A stretch of DNA of 64,000 nt from Bdellovibrionales bacterium (GCA_016786465.1 JAEUWC010000008.1:117243-181242), one strand, 5' to 3'. Positions 45,010-54,707 are shown, numbered from the stretch's first letter. Numbers and translations are program-made. Notes: generated by a model from the sequence alone, not told the origin.

Positions 45010-46298
45010 GCTTTGGCGTGATCTATCAGGGGTCGGTCAAAGATATTCTGGGGCCCGTTCGCGTGAAGCTAGACGATCCCGCGCCCACGGACTGCGTTCT
45101 TTTCCGTTACAGCGACGCTTATTCGGTTTTCGATTGGGGGCGAATGCCCGATGCTTTGACCGGAAAAGGTTCAGCGCTGGCGGTTTTTGCGGCTGCTTTT
45201 TTCGAGCGCCTTCAACTTGCGACCACTTGGAAAGATTTTTCAAAAGACCCGGCCGCGCAAACGCTTCGCAAGGCGAATCGATTTGGGTCTGACTTTAATG
45301 AAATCGGCGAAATTCTTCAGCGTGACGGACTAAAGACTCACTACGTGGGCCTAGTCCCTGATGCGGTGGTGAATCAGATTTCTTTGGCAGGGTCGCAGGG
45401 TTCGATTCCCGTGAAGCCTTTGACTTTGTCGCAGTGGAAAAACCCCGCTTTTGAAGCCGGTCCATCCAACCCTAGGTTGATGCTGGTCCGCGAAGTCGAA
45501 GTGAATCGTCCTAGGTGGGTGAAGGTCATGGGACGAGAAATCCCGGACTATCGAGCCGGCGTTAAAAGCACGGGATCAGGCAAGCCGACTTTGATCCCAC
45601 TTGAAGTCGTGTTTCGTTTTTCATGCCCTGAAGGAAGTTCCCTGATCGAACGCGTGAAGCAGGATCCTGAATACCTTTCGCAGCGTGGCTTTGCGGATTG
45701 GAAGATCGAAGCCGCCACAGGGGGCGGGTCTTGGGACTTTCCATTGATCGAACTTTTTACAAAACTTGAAACTTCCGATCGCCCGGTTAGCCTAACTGAA
45801 GCCTTGGCAATTTCTGGGCTTTCCGCGCAAAGTCTTCAAGAAATGATGATGCGGACCGCTTGGGTCGCAGGCTGGATGCGGTCAGTATTCGCTAAAAAAG
45901 GAATCACGCTTGCCGATGGAAAGTTAGAATGGGCGATTCAGGTTCCTAAAAACGGAAAACCCGAATTGATCCTAGTCGATGCCATTGGCCCAGACGAACT
46001 GCGCCTGCTTTCAGGTCCCGTTCAGCTTTCAAAAGAATTCCTTCGCGCTCATTACCGGAAGACTCCTTGGTATGAACAGATCGGCGCCCGTAAAAAGCAA
46101 GCCGCAGCCGCAGGGGAAAAAGATTGGAAGAAGGGGGCACCTCAGCCTCCGGCCCTTCCACCTGCAACACGCGAAAAAGTTCAGAATCTTTACTTCGCGC
46201 TAGCGAAGTTTGTTCTAGATCCTTTGGCAGCAGATTCATGGTTCACGCAGGCGCCGGGACTGGACACTGTGATCGAAAGCCTGAAGGAGCCCACGTGA
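45006..46298 (+). CDS. purC: SAICAR synthetase (PurC), long divergent form
   Basis: 430 residues, versus about 240 for most bacterial PurC. The enzyme joins aspartate to CAIR. Conserved features can be traced: IYQGSVKDI (GKvKD-like start), FRYSDAYSVFDWGRMPD (matching the tDriSaFD region), PLEVVFRFSCPEGSSL (matching vEvVvRnyaaGS) and GKLEWAI...LILVDAIGPDELRL (matching DtKfEFG...lvDEvlTPDssR). Insertions are spread through the protein, and the DE pair is DA. Context in a purine operon supports the role. A four-base overlap joins it to purF and a GTGA overlap to purDN. Confidence 0.85.
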   Translation: MSFGVIYQGSVKDILGPVRVKLDDPAPTDCVLFRYSDAYSVFDWGRMPDALTGKGSALAVFAAAFFERLQLATTWKDFSKDPAAQTLRKANRFGSDFNEIGEILQRDGLKTHYVGLVPDAVVNQISLAGSQGSIPVKPLTLSQWKNPAFEAGPSNPRLMLVREVEVNRPRWVKVMGREIPDYRAGVKSTGSGKPTLIPLEVVFRFSCPEGSSLIERVKQDPEYLSQRGFADWKIEAATGGGSWDFPLIELFTKLETSDRPVSLTEALAISGLSAQSLQEMMMRTAWVAGWMRSVFAKKGITLADGKLEWAIQVPKNGKPELILVDAIGPDELRLLSGPVQLSKEFLRAHYRKTPWYEQIGARKKQAAAAGEKDWKKGAPQPPALPPATREKVQNLYFALAKFVLDPLAADSWFTQAPGLDTVIESLKEPT

Positions 46299-48235
46299 CC
46301 AAAAGCCCGGGACGAAAGTTGAAAGTCCTACTGGTAGGATCAGGGGCCCGCGAACACGCCTTGGCTTGGAAAATTTCTCAGTCTCCGCTTTTGGATCAGC
46401 TTTTTGTCTATCCCGGTGGTGATGCTTGGGAAGCAGGCTTTAAGCGTTTGGAAGTTCCATCGGGGGCGCTTTGGGATCGCGTGGCCGCCCTTTCAAAAGA
46501 CCACGATATCGATTTTCTGGTGGTGGGGCCTGACAACGCTTTGTCTGAAGGGATCGTCGACGAATTTAAAAAAGTCGGGATCCCCGCATTTGGGCCGACA
46601 AAAGCGGCGGCACGAATCGAATCCAGTAAGGTTTTTTCAAAAGAAGTGATGAAGGCGGCTGGCGTTCCCACCGCTAGCTATCAAGCCTTTTCTGATTCCA
46701 AGGCTGCACTTCGATACCTGGATTCGTCCGACGTACAAAAATGGTCGGGGTGGGTGGTGAAAGCCGATGGCTTAGCGCTTGGAAAAGGCGTTCATGTTTG
46801 TCGTTCACTAGAAGACTCGCGCGCCGCGGTTGAAACCTTGATGGGGATTTCTGGGCGCGTTCTGATTGAAGAATTTCTGGAAGGCGAAGAAGTATCCTGG
46901 CTAGCGATCTGTGATGGCCTGCAGGCGTCGATTTTTGAATCGGCGCGCGATTACAAGCGCGTGGGCACTGGGGGGCGGGGTGGCAACACCGGTGGAATGG
47001 GTTGCTACAGTCCGGTGCAGGGCCATGGGGTTGAATGGCAGGATCGGCTTTTGAAGGAAGTCTTTGAACCTGTATTGGCTGAAATGAAAAAGCGGGGATC
47101 GCCGTTCACGGGTGTTCTTTACGCTGGATTGATGGTGAACCCAAAAACAGGTCGTTACTGGGTTTTGGAATTCAACGCGCGCTTTGGGGATCCTGAAGCT
47201 CAGGTTTTGTTGCCTAGGATGCAGGACGATGTTTTGGAAATCCTGTGGCAGGCTTCAGGCGGCAGCGGCAAATCCACAAAGCTTTCGCCTAAAGTTCGCA
47301 TGAAGAAAGAAGCCGCCGTTTACGTCGTATTGGCGGCTCACGGGTACCCGGAAAAACCAAGAAAAGGCGATGCGATTCGCGTGGCGGATTCGCTTTCGGC
47401 GCCTGCGTATTTTCTAGCCGGCGTCACGCGCCAAGCCGATGGTGGACTTTTAACTTCCGGTGGACGGGTCTTAGGCGCATTGGGAATGGATTCAAAGCTT
47501 TCCAAGGCGCGCGCGAAAGCTTACCAAGCAGCGGCGCGGGTTCAGTTTGAAGGTCGACACTTTCGTGAAGACATCGCAGGAACCGCAGTCGTTGTTTTTG
47601 CTTCAGGCAAGGGATCCAACTTTGAAGCCTTGATGAAAGCGACTTTGGACGGGCGTTTGTCGGCTCAGATCGTCGGACTAGTGACTGATCAAGAAGATGC
47701 CAAAGCGCTTGAAGTCGCTGGGCGCTTTGGCGTTGACACAAAAGTCATCCCTGCCCCGAAGAAGGATTCAGGGTCACAGGCCGAAAGAAGGTCAGCGCAC
47801 GAAAAGAATATTTTAAAAGCCATCGCCGAATGGAATCCTCGTTTCATCGCGCTTGCGGGATACATGCGCATTTTGGGGCCTGATCTGATTCGGGCCTTTT
47901 GGGACGAAAAAGGTTACAGCCGGATCGTCAACATCCATCCATCATTGCTGCCGGCTTTCCCAGGCCTGGAAGGTTACCGCCAAGCGTATGATCACGGCTG
48001 CAAAGTGGCTGGCGTCACCGTTCACCTAGTTGACGAAACCTTGGATGGCGGACCCATTTGCGCACAGACAGGGTTTTCGATCGAAGGTTTCCAATCCGCC
48101 GATCAGGTTCGGGCAAGGGGTTTGGAAATCGAACACGGACTTTATCCCGAAACCTTGAACTGGATCATCCAAGAAAAATTTGAAATCAAAAACCGGGGAG
48201 CACGAGCCTATGTCGCCAACGTACACTCGAATTGA
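46295..48235 (+). CDS. purD: PurD-PurN fusion: phosphoribosylamine-glycine ligase and phosphoribosylglycinamide formyltransferase
   Basis: 646 residues from the GTG at 46295 (GTGA overlap with purC). Residues 9-428 are an ATP-grasp GAR synthetase: LLVGSGAREHALAWK, VVKADGLALGKGVHV, GGRGGNTGGMGCYSPV and LEFNARFGDPEAQ. Residues 430-630 are a folate-dependent GAR transformylase: VVFASGKGSNFEALM, catalytic Asn546 and His548 in RIVNIHPSLLPAFPG and Asp584 in ETLDGGP. The two steps are consecutive in purine synthesis (steps 2 and 3). Eukaryotes have a trifunctional version with PurM between them; here purM is separate. The 3' end overlaps purL by 26 bases. Confidence 0.93.
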   Translation: MTKSPGRKLKVLLVGSGAREHALAWKISQSPLLDQLFVYPGGDAWEAGFKRLEVPSGALWDRVAALSKDHDIDFLVVGPDNALSEGIVDEFKKVGIPAFGPTKAAARIESSKVFSKEVMKAAGVPTASYQAFSDSKAALRYLDSSDVQKWSGWVVKADGLALGKGVHVCRSLEDSRAAVETLMGISGRVLIEEFLEGEEVSWLAICDGLQASIFESARDYKRVGTGGRGGNTGGMGCYSPVQGHGVEWQDRLLKEVFEPVLAEMKKRGSPFTGVLYAGLMVNPKTGRYWVLEFNARFGDPEAQVLLPRMQDDVLEILWQASGGSGKSTKLSPKVRMKKEAAVYVVLAAHGYPEKPRKGDAIRVADSLSAPAYFLAGVTRQADGGLLTSGGRVLGALGMDSKLSKARAKAYQAAARVQFEGRHFREDIAGTAVVVFASGKGSNFEALMKATLDGRLSAQIVGLVTDQEDAKALEVAGRFGVDTKVIPAPKKDSGSQAERRSAHEKNILKAIAEWNPRFIALAGYMRILGPDLIRAFWDEKGYSRIVNIHPSLLPAFPGLEGYRQAYDHGCKVAGVTVHLVDETLDGGPICAQTGFSIEGFQSADQVRARGLEIEHGLYPETLNWIIQEKFEIKNRGARAYVANVHSN

Positions 48236-51200
48236 AGTTTCCTTAAAACCGGGTCTGGACGATTCGACGGCTTCAGGGTTTTTGAAGAAAATCGAAATGG
48301 CCCTGCCGGGCATTCGTAAAAAAATCCGATCGGCTAGGACGATGGACGTTTTCTGGGCCAAGCTTCCGCTGAAGCCGTCTTCAGAAGTGCTGGCTGAAAT
48401 TTTTCAAGATCCCGTTTTACAAGATCTGAACTTTGGATTGAAGCCGGTTGCTTTGCCGTTTGAAGGCGTCGGGATTGAAAAAAAGTTTCGCCCCGGCGTG
48501 ACCGACAACGTAGGCAAAACGGCGCTTGAAGCATTTCAGATCGTTTTAGGAAGAAGCCTGCCGGATGCCCAGGTTGCTAGCGGCGCGGTGCTTTGGCTGG
48601 AACCTGAAGCCAACCAAAATCTTTTAGATTCGGATTTAGATCAGGTCGCAAGACAGGTTTTTTGTAACCCTTTGATTGAAGCGCATCGGGTCTTGAAAAC
48701 GGCGGGCACCGATTCCGCAACGCGATTTGATCCGGCCCAAGTGCAGAAGGATTTTCCGGAAGTTCGCCTAGAAGGGATGGACGTTTCCAAAGCCGTTTCA
48801 AAGATTCGGCTTGAAGGTTTGACGGATTCGCAGCTTGAAAGGCTAAGTCGCGAATCCCTTTGGGCGATGACGCTTCCTGAAATGCAGGCGATTCGGACGC
48901 ATTTTCAAGCCCTAGGGCGCGATCCGACCGATGTTGAAATGGAAGTCCTGGCGCAGACCTGGTCTGAACACTGCAAGCACAAGATCTTTGCTGCTGAAAT
49001 TGAATACCAGTCTTCAGACCCTAACGATTTTCCGGGGGCTTCTGAAATCCCTAGTCAGGTCGACGGACTTTTCAAACAGACGATTTTGGGAACCACAAAG
49101 CAGATCTCGCGCCCTTGGCTACTGTCCGTTTTTGATGACAATTCGGGGATCTTGGCTTTTGACGAAAAGGACGCCTTTTGCATCAAGGTTGAAACTCATA
49201 ATTCTCCGTCCGCCTTGGATCCTTACGGCGGAGCATTAACGGGGATCGTCGGGGTCAATCGTGACATCCTGGGAAGCGGCTTGGGTGCAAAACCGATTTT
49301 CAATACCAATGTGTTTTGCGTGGCCGACCCGGATTATTCGAAAGAATTGCCTGAACGACTTCTTCACCCGCGCCGGATCTTGGATGGAATTCGAAAAGGC
49401 GTTGAGCATGGCGGGAACAAAAGCGGAATTCCGACAGTGAATGGCGCCCTTTTCTTTGATGACCGCTACATCGGAAAACCCTTGGTTTATTGCGGAACGG
49501 GCGGCTGGATGCCCCGGCAGTCGGCGGGACGAAACTGCGAACTGAAGGAAGTCGAACCCGGCGATCGAATCGCGATGGTTGGGGGAAGAATCGGTAAAGA
49601 CGGAATCCATGGCGCTACTTTTTCATCGCTAGCGCTGGATGAAGGCGCGCCGGCAACGGCCGTACAGCTGGGGGATCCGATCACGCAGAAGCGTGCCGCT
49701 GATTTTATTTTAGAAGCCCGCGAACTGGGACTTTATCGTGCGATCACGGATAACGGCGCGGGCGGTTTATCGTCCAGTGTGGGCGAAATGGCGCGAATTT
49801 CCAGTGGCGCGAAGATGGATGTTTCGCGGGCATTGACCAAGTACCCAGGGCTTAAGCCATTTGAGCTGGTGGTCAGTGAATCGCAGGAACGAATGACCCT
49901 GGCCGTGGACCCCAAACGTTGGGACGCCTTTTTGGAACTAGCCGCCCGTCGCGGCGTTGAAGTCAGCGATGTGGGGACTTTCACGGATTCGGGCAAGTTT
50001 GAAATTTTTTACGGAAAAACCCTGGTTGCCGACTTGGATCTGAAATTTCTTCATAAGGGAAATCCACGGTTGAAACTTCAAGCGCGCTGGAAGGGGATTT
50101 CAGCGCAAACGGGGGCAAAGGGCGAGGAAGCTTCAACGGCCCAGTTAGGCCAAACCCTTCGCACCCTTCTTTCCAGAAACACGATTGCTTCAAAAGAATG
50201 GCTGATTCGGCAGTATGACCACGAAGTTCAGGCCCGGTCGGTTTTAAAGCCCCTTCAGCAAGGTGAAATCGGTCACGCCGGTTCAGATCGAAATACCCCA
50301 AACGATGCCGGGGTCATTCAGCCCAAGAAAGATTCCAAAAAAGGAATCGTCGTGGGTTGCGGGTTGAATCCAAGGCTTTCGGATTTAGATGCTTATTGGA
50401 TGGCCATTTCTTCAGTCGATGAAGCGGTTCGAAATGTGATTGCAGCGGGTGCCGAATTTGGAACCGAAGATTCGGTCATCGCGCTTTTGGATAATTTTTG
50501 CTGGCCAGATCCGGTATCACGGGAAGATTTTTGCGCAGACCTGGTTCGTGCTTGTTACGGATTAAAGGAAGCGGCGTTGGCGCTTCAAGCCCCGCTGGTA
50601 TCCGGAAAAGATTCGATGAAGAACGATTACCGCGGGAAGCTTGCGGGAAAAGACGTTCACATCGCCGTTCCGCCCACTTTATTGATGACCGCGGTGGCAA
50701 GGGTAGCGGACGTGACAAAAGTCCTGTCGGCGGATTTCAAAAAGCCCGGCGACCGTGTTTACCGCCTAGGGCCCGCGGGCGAAAATTCGGTTTCTCTTTT
50801 GGGATCCGAATGGGCAAGGCTTCATGAAACCCGGGGGAAACCCCTTGGCCCCGTGCTTCGCCCGGATTGGAAACAGGCCAGGGCTTTGTATTCATGGCTA
50901 GCCACGAATTCCAAAAGCAACTTTCGAAGGCATCTTCGAAGCCTTCATGACCTTTCGGATGGGGGACTTTTGGTCGCGCTTTCCGAAGGGCTTTTTGCAG
51001 GTCGCCTAGGCCTGAAGATCCTGGCCGATGCGTTTCCGAAAACGGATCTGGCCTGCTTTGGAGAAGGCCTTCACGGATTCATCGCCAGTATTGACGGTCA
51101 GACGTCGGCTTCTGACCTTCAAGCAATGCAGGCCGAATGGAAGAATCTTGGAATCCAGTTCACAGAAATCGGCCAGGTGACGGCTGAACCGGAATTGGTA

Positions 51201-51272
51201 TTTGGAAAAGAAAAACTGGCCACGACCCAAGATCTGGCGCGCGCGTTTCGAAAGGAAGGGTACTGGGAATGA
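48210..51272 (+). CDS. purL: FGAM synthase, synthetase subunit (PurL), long form without glutaminase
   Basis: 1020 residues from the ATG at 48210 (GGGAG nine bases upstream). Residues 5-130 contain two PurS-like segments (RIEVSLKPGLDD and FRPGVTDNVGKTALEA), as in the N-terminal domain of the large single-chain enzyme. The synthetase core has the catalytic histidine in LAQTWSEHCKHK (His254), IKVETHNSPSALDPYGGA and SGKDSMKNDY. The C-terminal glutaminase domain of the 1300-residue form is absent; PurQ is encoded next and supplies it. So this enzyme is intermediate between the large form and the small PurL/PurS/PurQ complex. Confidence 0.93.
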   Translation: MSPTYTRIEVSLKPGLDDSTASGFLKKIEMALPGIRKKIRSARTMDVFWAKLPLKPSSEVLAEIFQDPVLQDLNFGLKPVALPFEGVGIEKKFRPGVTDNVGKTALEAFQIVLGRSLPDAQVASGAVLWLEPEANQNLLDSDLDQVARQVFCNPLIEAHRVLKTAGTDSATRFDPAQVQKDFPEVRLEGMDVSKAVSKIRLEGLTDSQLERLSRESLWAMTLPEMQAIRTHFQALGRDPTDVEMEVLAQTWSEHCKHKIFAAEIEYQSSDPNDFPGASEIPSQVDGLFKQTILGTTKQISRPWLLSVFDDNSGILAFDEKDAFCIKVETHNSPSALDPYGGALTGIVGVNRDILGSGLGAKPIFNTNVFCVADPDYSKELPERLLHPRRILDGIRKGVEHGGNKSGIPTVNGALFFDDRYIGKPLVYCGTGGWMPRQSAGRNCELKEVEPGDRIAMVGGRIGKDGIHGATFSSLALDEGAPATAVQLGDPITQKRAADFILEARELGLYRAITDNGAGGLSSSVGEMARISSGAKMDVSRALTKYPGLKPFELVVSESQERMTLAVDPKRWDAFLELAARRGVEVSDVGTFTDSGKFEIFYGKTLVADLDLKFLHKGNPRLKLQARWKGISAQTGAKGEEASTAQLGQTLRTLLSRNTIASKEWLIRQYDHEVQARSVLKPLQQGEIGHAGSDRNTPNDAGVIQPKKDSKKGIVVGCGLNPRLSDLDAYWMAISSVDEAVRNVIAAGAEFGTEDSVIALLDNFCWPDPVSREDFCADLVRACYGLKEAALALQAPLVSGKDSMKNDYRGKLAGKDVHIAVPPTLLMTAVARVADVTKVLSADFKKPGDRVYRLGPAGENSVSLLGSEWARLHETRGKPLGPVLRPDWKQARALYSWLATNSKSNFRRHLRSLHDLSDGGLLVALSEGLFAGRLGLKILADAFPKTDLACFGEGLHGFIASIDGQTSASDLQAMQAEWKNLGIQFTEIGQVTAEPELVFGKEKLATTQDLARAFRKEGYWE

Positions 51273-52012
51273 AGGTACTGATCGTTTGCGGCGACGGCAT
51301 CAACTGTGAAGTCGAAACCGCTGAAGCCTTCCAAGAAGCGGGATTTCAGACCCAGATTCGGCATCTGAATGACCTGATTGCCGAAAGGTTCGATCAGTCG
51401 CGGCTAGCGGCTGAATTTTCCGTCGTGGCCTTGCCCGGTGGATTTTCCTTTGGCGATGATCTTCAAAGCGGAAAGATCTTGGCGCTGAAAATTTCGCATG
51501 GCCTGGGGTGGGATCTGAACCGCTTTGCAAAAGACGGCGGCTGGGTCTTGGGGGTTTGTAACGGTTTTCAAGCGTTGATTCGCTTAGGCGTTTTTGGCCG
51601 TGATCTTTCCATCATGCACAATGCTTCGGGAAAATTCCTAAACACCTGGGTCGAATTGAAACGCGAAGGGGATCGCTGTCTTTGGCTAAAAGGAATTCAG
51701 GGACTGCCTGTGCCGATTCGCCATGGCGAAGGTCGAATTGTTCTAAAAGAAGGAATCACTGCCCGTGATCTGATCGCTAGTGGCACCGCGTGCCTGACTT
51801 ATCAAACCGATCCGAATGGTTCGGCAGGTCGAATCGCAGGGTTGACGGATGAAACGGGGCGGATTTTGGGGTTAATGCCCCATCCTGAAGCGTTTATTCG
51901 CGCCGTGAACCATCCGACTTGGACGCGGGATTTGGATCCGGCGTCGCCGGGACTAGGACTTCAGATTTTCAAAAACGCTTTTGAACAAATGAAGACGGGA
52001 AAATTCGCATGA
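51269..52012 (+). CDS. purQ: FGAM synthase, glutaminase subunit (PurQ)
   Basis: 247 residues. A class I glutamine amidotransferase: the oxyanion loop ALPGGFSFGDDL, the catalytic cysteine in GVCNGFQ (Cys97) and the His/Glu pair in MPHPEAF. It delivers ammonia from glutamine to PurL, encoded immediately upstream with a four-base ATGA overlap. The next gene, purH, also overlaps by four bases. Confidence 0.95.
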   Translation: MKVLIVCGDGINCEVETAEAFQEAGFQTQIRHLNDLIAERFDQSRLAAEFSVVALPGGFSFGDDLQSGKILALKISHGLGWDLNRFAKDGGWVLGVCNGFQALIRLGVFGRDLSIMHNASGKFLNTWVELKREGDRCLWLKGIQGLPVPIRHGEGRIVLKEGITARDLIASGTACLTYQTDPNGSAGRIAGLTDETGRILGLMPHPEAFIRAVNHPTWTRDLDPASPGLGLQIFKNAFEQMKTGKFA

Positions 52013-53625
52013 ACGAAAATCAAGATTCGACGAAGATCCGACGCGTGTTGATGACGGCTTCTGACAAAACCGGGCTTGCCGAACTAGGACAAGCGTTTGC
52101 AAAAGCGGGTGCCGAAATCGTTGCGACTGGCAAGACGGCAACGATCCTAAAAGAAGCGGGATTGAAGGTGACCCCGATTGAAGAAGTCACCGGAAGCCCG
52201 GAAGCCTTTCAAGGGCGGATGAAGACTTTGTCCTTTCAGGTGTGTAGCGGGATTTTATATCGCCGCGGCGACACGCATGACGAAAAAGATCTGGCGGCTT
52301 TGAAGATTCAACCCATCGATGCGGTGGTGGTCAATTTCTATCCTTTTGAAAAGGCCGTTCAAAAGCCGGGTATCGAACGCGCCGCCTTGATTGACGAAGT
52401 CGATATCGGCGGACCCACCTTGGTTCGCGCGGCTGCCAAGAATGCTCCTGATGTCTTGGTTCTGACCGACCCTTCGCAGTACCCGGCGGTGATTCAGAAT
52501 CTGAAAGAATCCGGTCGCGTTTCAAAAAAAATCGCGATGGCGGCGGCCGAAGAAGCTTGGGAAAAAATCCTAGGTTACGATGCCGCAATCGCACGGGTGC
52601 TGGGGTCTCGGCGCACGCGTTCACTTCGCTATGGCGAAAACCCTCATCAAAAAGGCCTTTTGGAATTCAATCCCGGAGGGCCGATTGCGTGGGAAGAAAA
52701 GCTGACGTCGACGGAACTTTCGTACAACAACATTTTGGACCTTTCGTCGGCCTATGCATTGGCTAGTGATCTAAAGAAAACATTCCCCAATCATACTGGC
52801 GTTGTGATCGTGAAACACAACAACGCTTGCGGCGTGGCGTGGGTTCCAAAATCAGAAAAAGTCAACGACCCCAAACAGTCGCCAGGCGCGCTTCAAAAAC
52901 TGGCGCTGCTTCGCGCCTGGGACGGGGATCCCATCAGCGCCTTTGGTGGTGTATTGGTCTTTACAGACCCGCTAGAACAGGAAGCCAAGAACTGGCTTTC
53001 AGAAAAATTTGTGGAATTGGTCGCCGCGCCTGACCTGACCCGTGAAGGGCTTCAAGCGATACTGACCAAACGAAAGAATCTGAAAGCGGTCTGCATCCGT
53101 GAATTCGGTCACGTTCCTGCAGAATCGATGGTCGTGGTTCCGGGCGGACGGCTTTTTCAATCATCTGACGAAGTTCCGGGCGAAGAACCGATTCGTTCGG
53201 TGACAAAACGTGAATTTACGAGAGAAAAATGGGATCTTGGGCGGTTTGGGATCGCGATTTCAAAGTCGCTGAAATCCAATGCCCTGGCTTTGGTTCGCGA
53301 AATCCCAGAAAGCGAAGGTCTTCAAGGGGGCTTTCAATTGGTAGGTACCGGACAGGGGCAACCCAATCGCGTGGAAGCTTTGGAACGCCTGGCGATCCCT
53401 AGGGCCCAAGGGGTACTTCGCGCAAGTTCGGGTCGGCTGGGTGATTGTATTTTGGTCAGCGACGCGTTCTTTCCGTTTCGGGACACCGTCGATGTGGCGT
53501 ACCAGGCGGGCATTCGCTTCATTATTCAGCCCGGCGGAAGCATGAAGGATCAAGACAGCATTCAAGCGTGTGATGAACACGAAATGGCGATGGCCTTTAC
53601 CGGGTATCGGCACTTCAAACACTAG
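52009..53625 (+). CDS. purH: bifunctional AICAR transformylase/IMP cyclohydrolase
   Basis: 538 residues. It catalyses the last two steps of IMP synthesis. The transformylase domain has RYGENPHQKG, VIVKHNNACGVA (catalytic Lys269-His270; the usual form is KHTNPCG) and DPISAFGGVLVF. The cyclohydrolase domain (1-200) has LMTASDKTGLAELGQAF and VVVNFYPFE, but the usual KTLHPxxHxGIL is KTLSFQVCSGIL here (72-83), a clear deviation. It has a four-base overlap with purQ and lies eight bases before purM. Confidence 0.94.
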   Translation: MNENQDSTKIRRVLMTASDKTGLAELGQAFAKAGAEIVATGKTATILKEAGLKVTPIEEVTGSPEAFQGRMKTLSFQVCSGILYRRGDTHDEKDLAALKIQPIDAVVVNFYPFEKAVQKPGIERAALIDEVDIGGPTLVRAAAKNAPDVLVLTDPSQYPAVIQNLKESGRVSKKIAMAAAEEAWEKILGYDAAIARVLGSRRTRSLRYGENPHQKGLLEFNPGGPIAWEEKLTSTELSYNNILDLSSAYALASDLKKTFPNHTGVVIVKHNNACGVAWVPKSEKVNDPKQSPGALQKLALLRAWDGDPISAFGGVLVFTDPLEQEAKNWLSEKFVELVAAPDLTREGLQAILTKRKNLKAVCIREFGHVPAESMVVVPGGRLFQSSDEVPGEEPIRSVTKREFTREKWDLGRFGIAISKSLKSNALALVREIPESEGLQGGFQLVGTGQGQPNRVEALERLAIPRAQGVLRASSGRLGDCILVSDAFFPFRDTVDVAYQAGIRFIIQPGGSMKDQDSIQACDEHEMAMAFTGYRHFKH

Positions 53626-53633
53626 GAATCACT

Positions 53634-54707
53634 ATGGCGGCTTTTGAAGAAAAAATGGGTTACGCGCAGTCGGGTGTGGATCGTTCCAAGGCGGATCGCT
53701 TGGTGGAAACGATCGCGGGGCTAACAAAAAAAATTAAGGATTCACGCGTGAAAGCGTCAGTGGGCGGATACGCATCACTTTATGCGCTAGATTCCAAACG
53801 CTGGATCGCGGCTTCAACAGATGGCGTAGGGACCAAGCTGAAGCTTGCCTTTCAAACAGGGATTCACAACACCGTGGGAATTGATCTGGTCGCGATGTCG
53901 GTGAACGATATTCTTTGTGTCGGCGCGGAACCGCTTTTTTTCTTGGATTACTTTGCAACCGGACGGCTTGATGAAGGTGTTGCGGCAAAGGTCATTGAAG
54001 GAATCGTCGAAGGCTGTCGTCAGTCGGGTAGCGCTCTGGTGGGTGGAGAAACGGCAGAAATGCCCGACTTCTATCAAGCCGGCGAATACGATCTAGGCGG
54101 CTTCGCGGTGGGTTTTGTTGAACCCAAAAAAGTGATTCCCCAAAAGAAGGGAAGAATGTCGGTCAAGGCCGGCGACATCATCTTGGGGCTTCGTTCCAGT
54201 GGTTGCCACAGCAATGGCTATAGCCTTCTTCGAAAACTTTTGGATCGGGTCTCCGATAGCGCCGAAAAAGCACGACTAACGAAGGAACTTTTGGTTCCAA
54301 CCCGGATTTACCGAAAAGCGCTTTCACCCCTTTTGGCCAAGGGACAGATCAAGGGTTTGGCCCACATCACGGGATCGGGTTACCTGAACGTTCCGCGAAT
54401 CAGTGAAGACGTGGGCTATGAAATTGAACTTCCGAAACCCGCAGATCTTCCTTCAATTTATGAATGGGTGACGAAGGCATCGGCGCTTCCGTTTGAAGAA
54501 TTGACTCAGACCTTCAATTTAGGAATTGGGATGGTCGTGGTTTGCGATCCGAAGAAAGCCGCAACGATTCGAAAAGCGCTATCTAAAGCCGGCGAAACCG
54601 TATTCGACTTAGGTCAGGTCGTCGCCAAGAAAAAAGGTCAGAAGTCCTTCGTCAAGATCAGCCAACAAAGGGTCGATGGGAAAGCCGAAGCCGTACTTTA
54701 CTATTGA
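53634..54707 (+). CDS. purM: phosphoribosylformylglycinamidine cyclo-ligase
   Basis: 357 residues. It closes the imidazole ring (AIR synthetase). Motifs: YAQSGVDRSKADRLV, STDGVGTKLKLAF, VGGETAEMPDFY, GLRSSGCHSNGYSLLRKLL and AHITGSGYLNVPR. It is the last purine gene in the operon; purE, purK and purB are not in the window. Its 3' end overlaps the AddB-like gene by 32 bases. Confidence 0.96.
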   Translation: MAAFEEKMGYAQSGVDRSKADRLVETIAGLTKKIKDSRVKASVGGYASLYALDSKRWIAASTDGVGTKLKLAFQTGIHNTVGIDLVAMSVNDILCVGAEPLFFLDYFATGRLDEGVAAKVIEGIVEGCRQSGSALVGGETAEMPDFYQAGEYDLGGFAVGFVEPKKVIPQKKGRMSVKAGDIILGLRSSGCHSNGYSLLRKLLDRVSDSAEKARLTKELLVPTRIYRKALSPLLAKGQIKGLAHITGSGYLNVPRISEDVGYEIELPKPADLPSIYEWVTKASALPFEELTQTFNLGIGMVVVCDPKKAATIRKALSKAGETVFDLGQVVAKKKGQKSFVKISQQRVDGKAEAVLYY

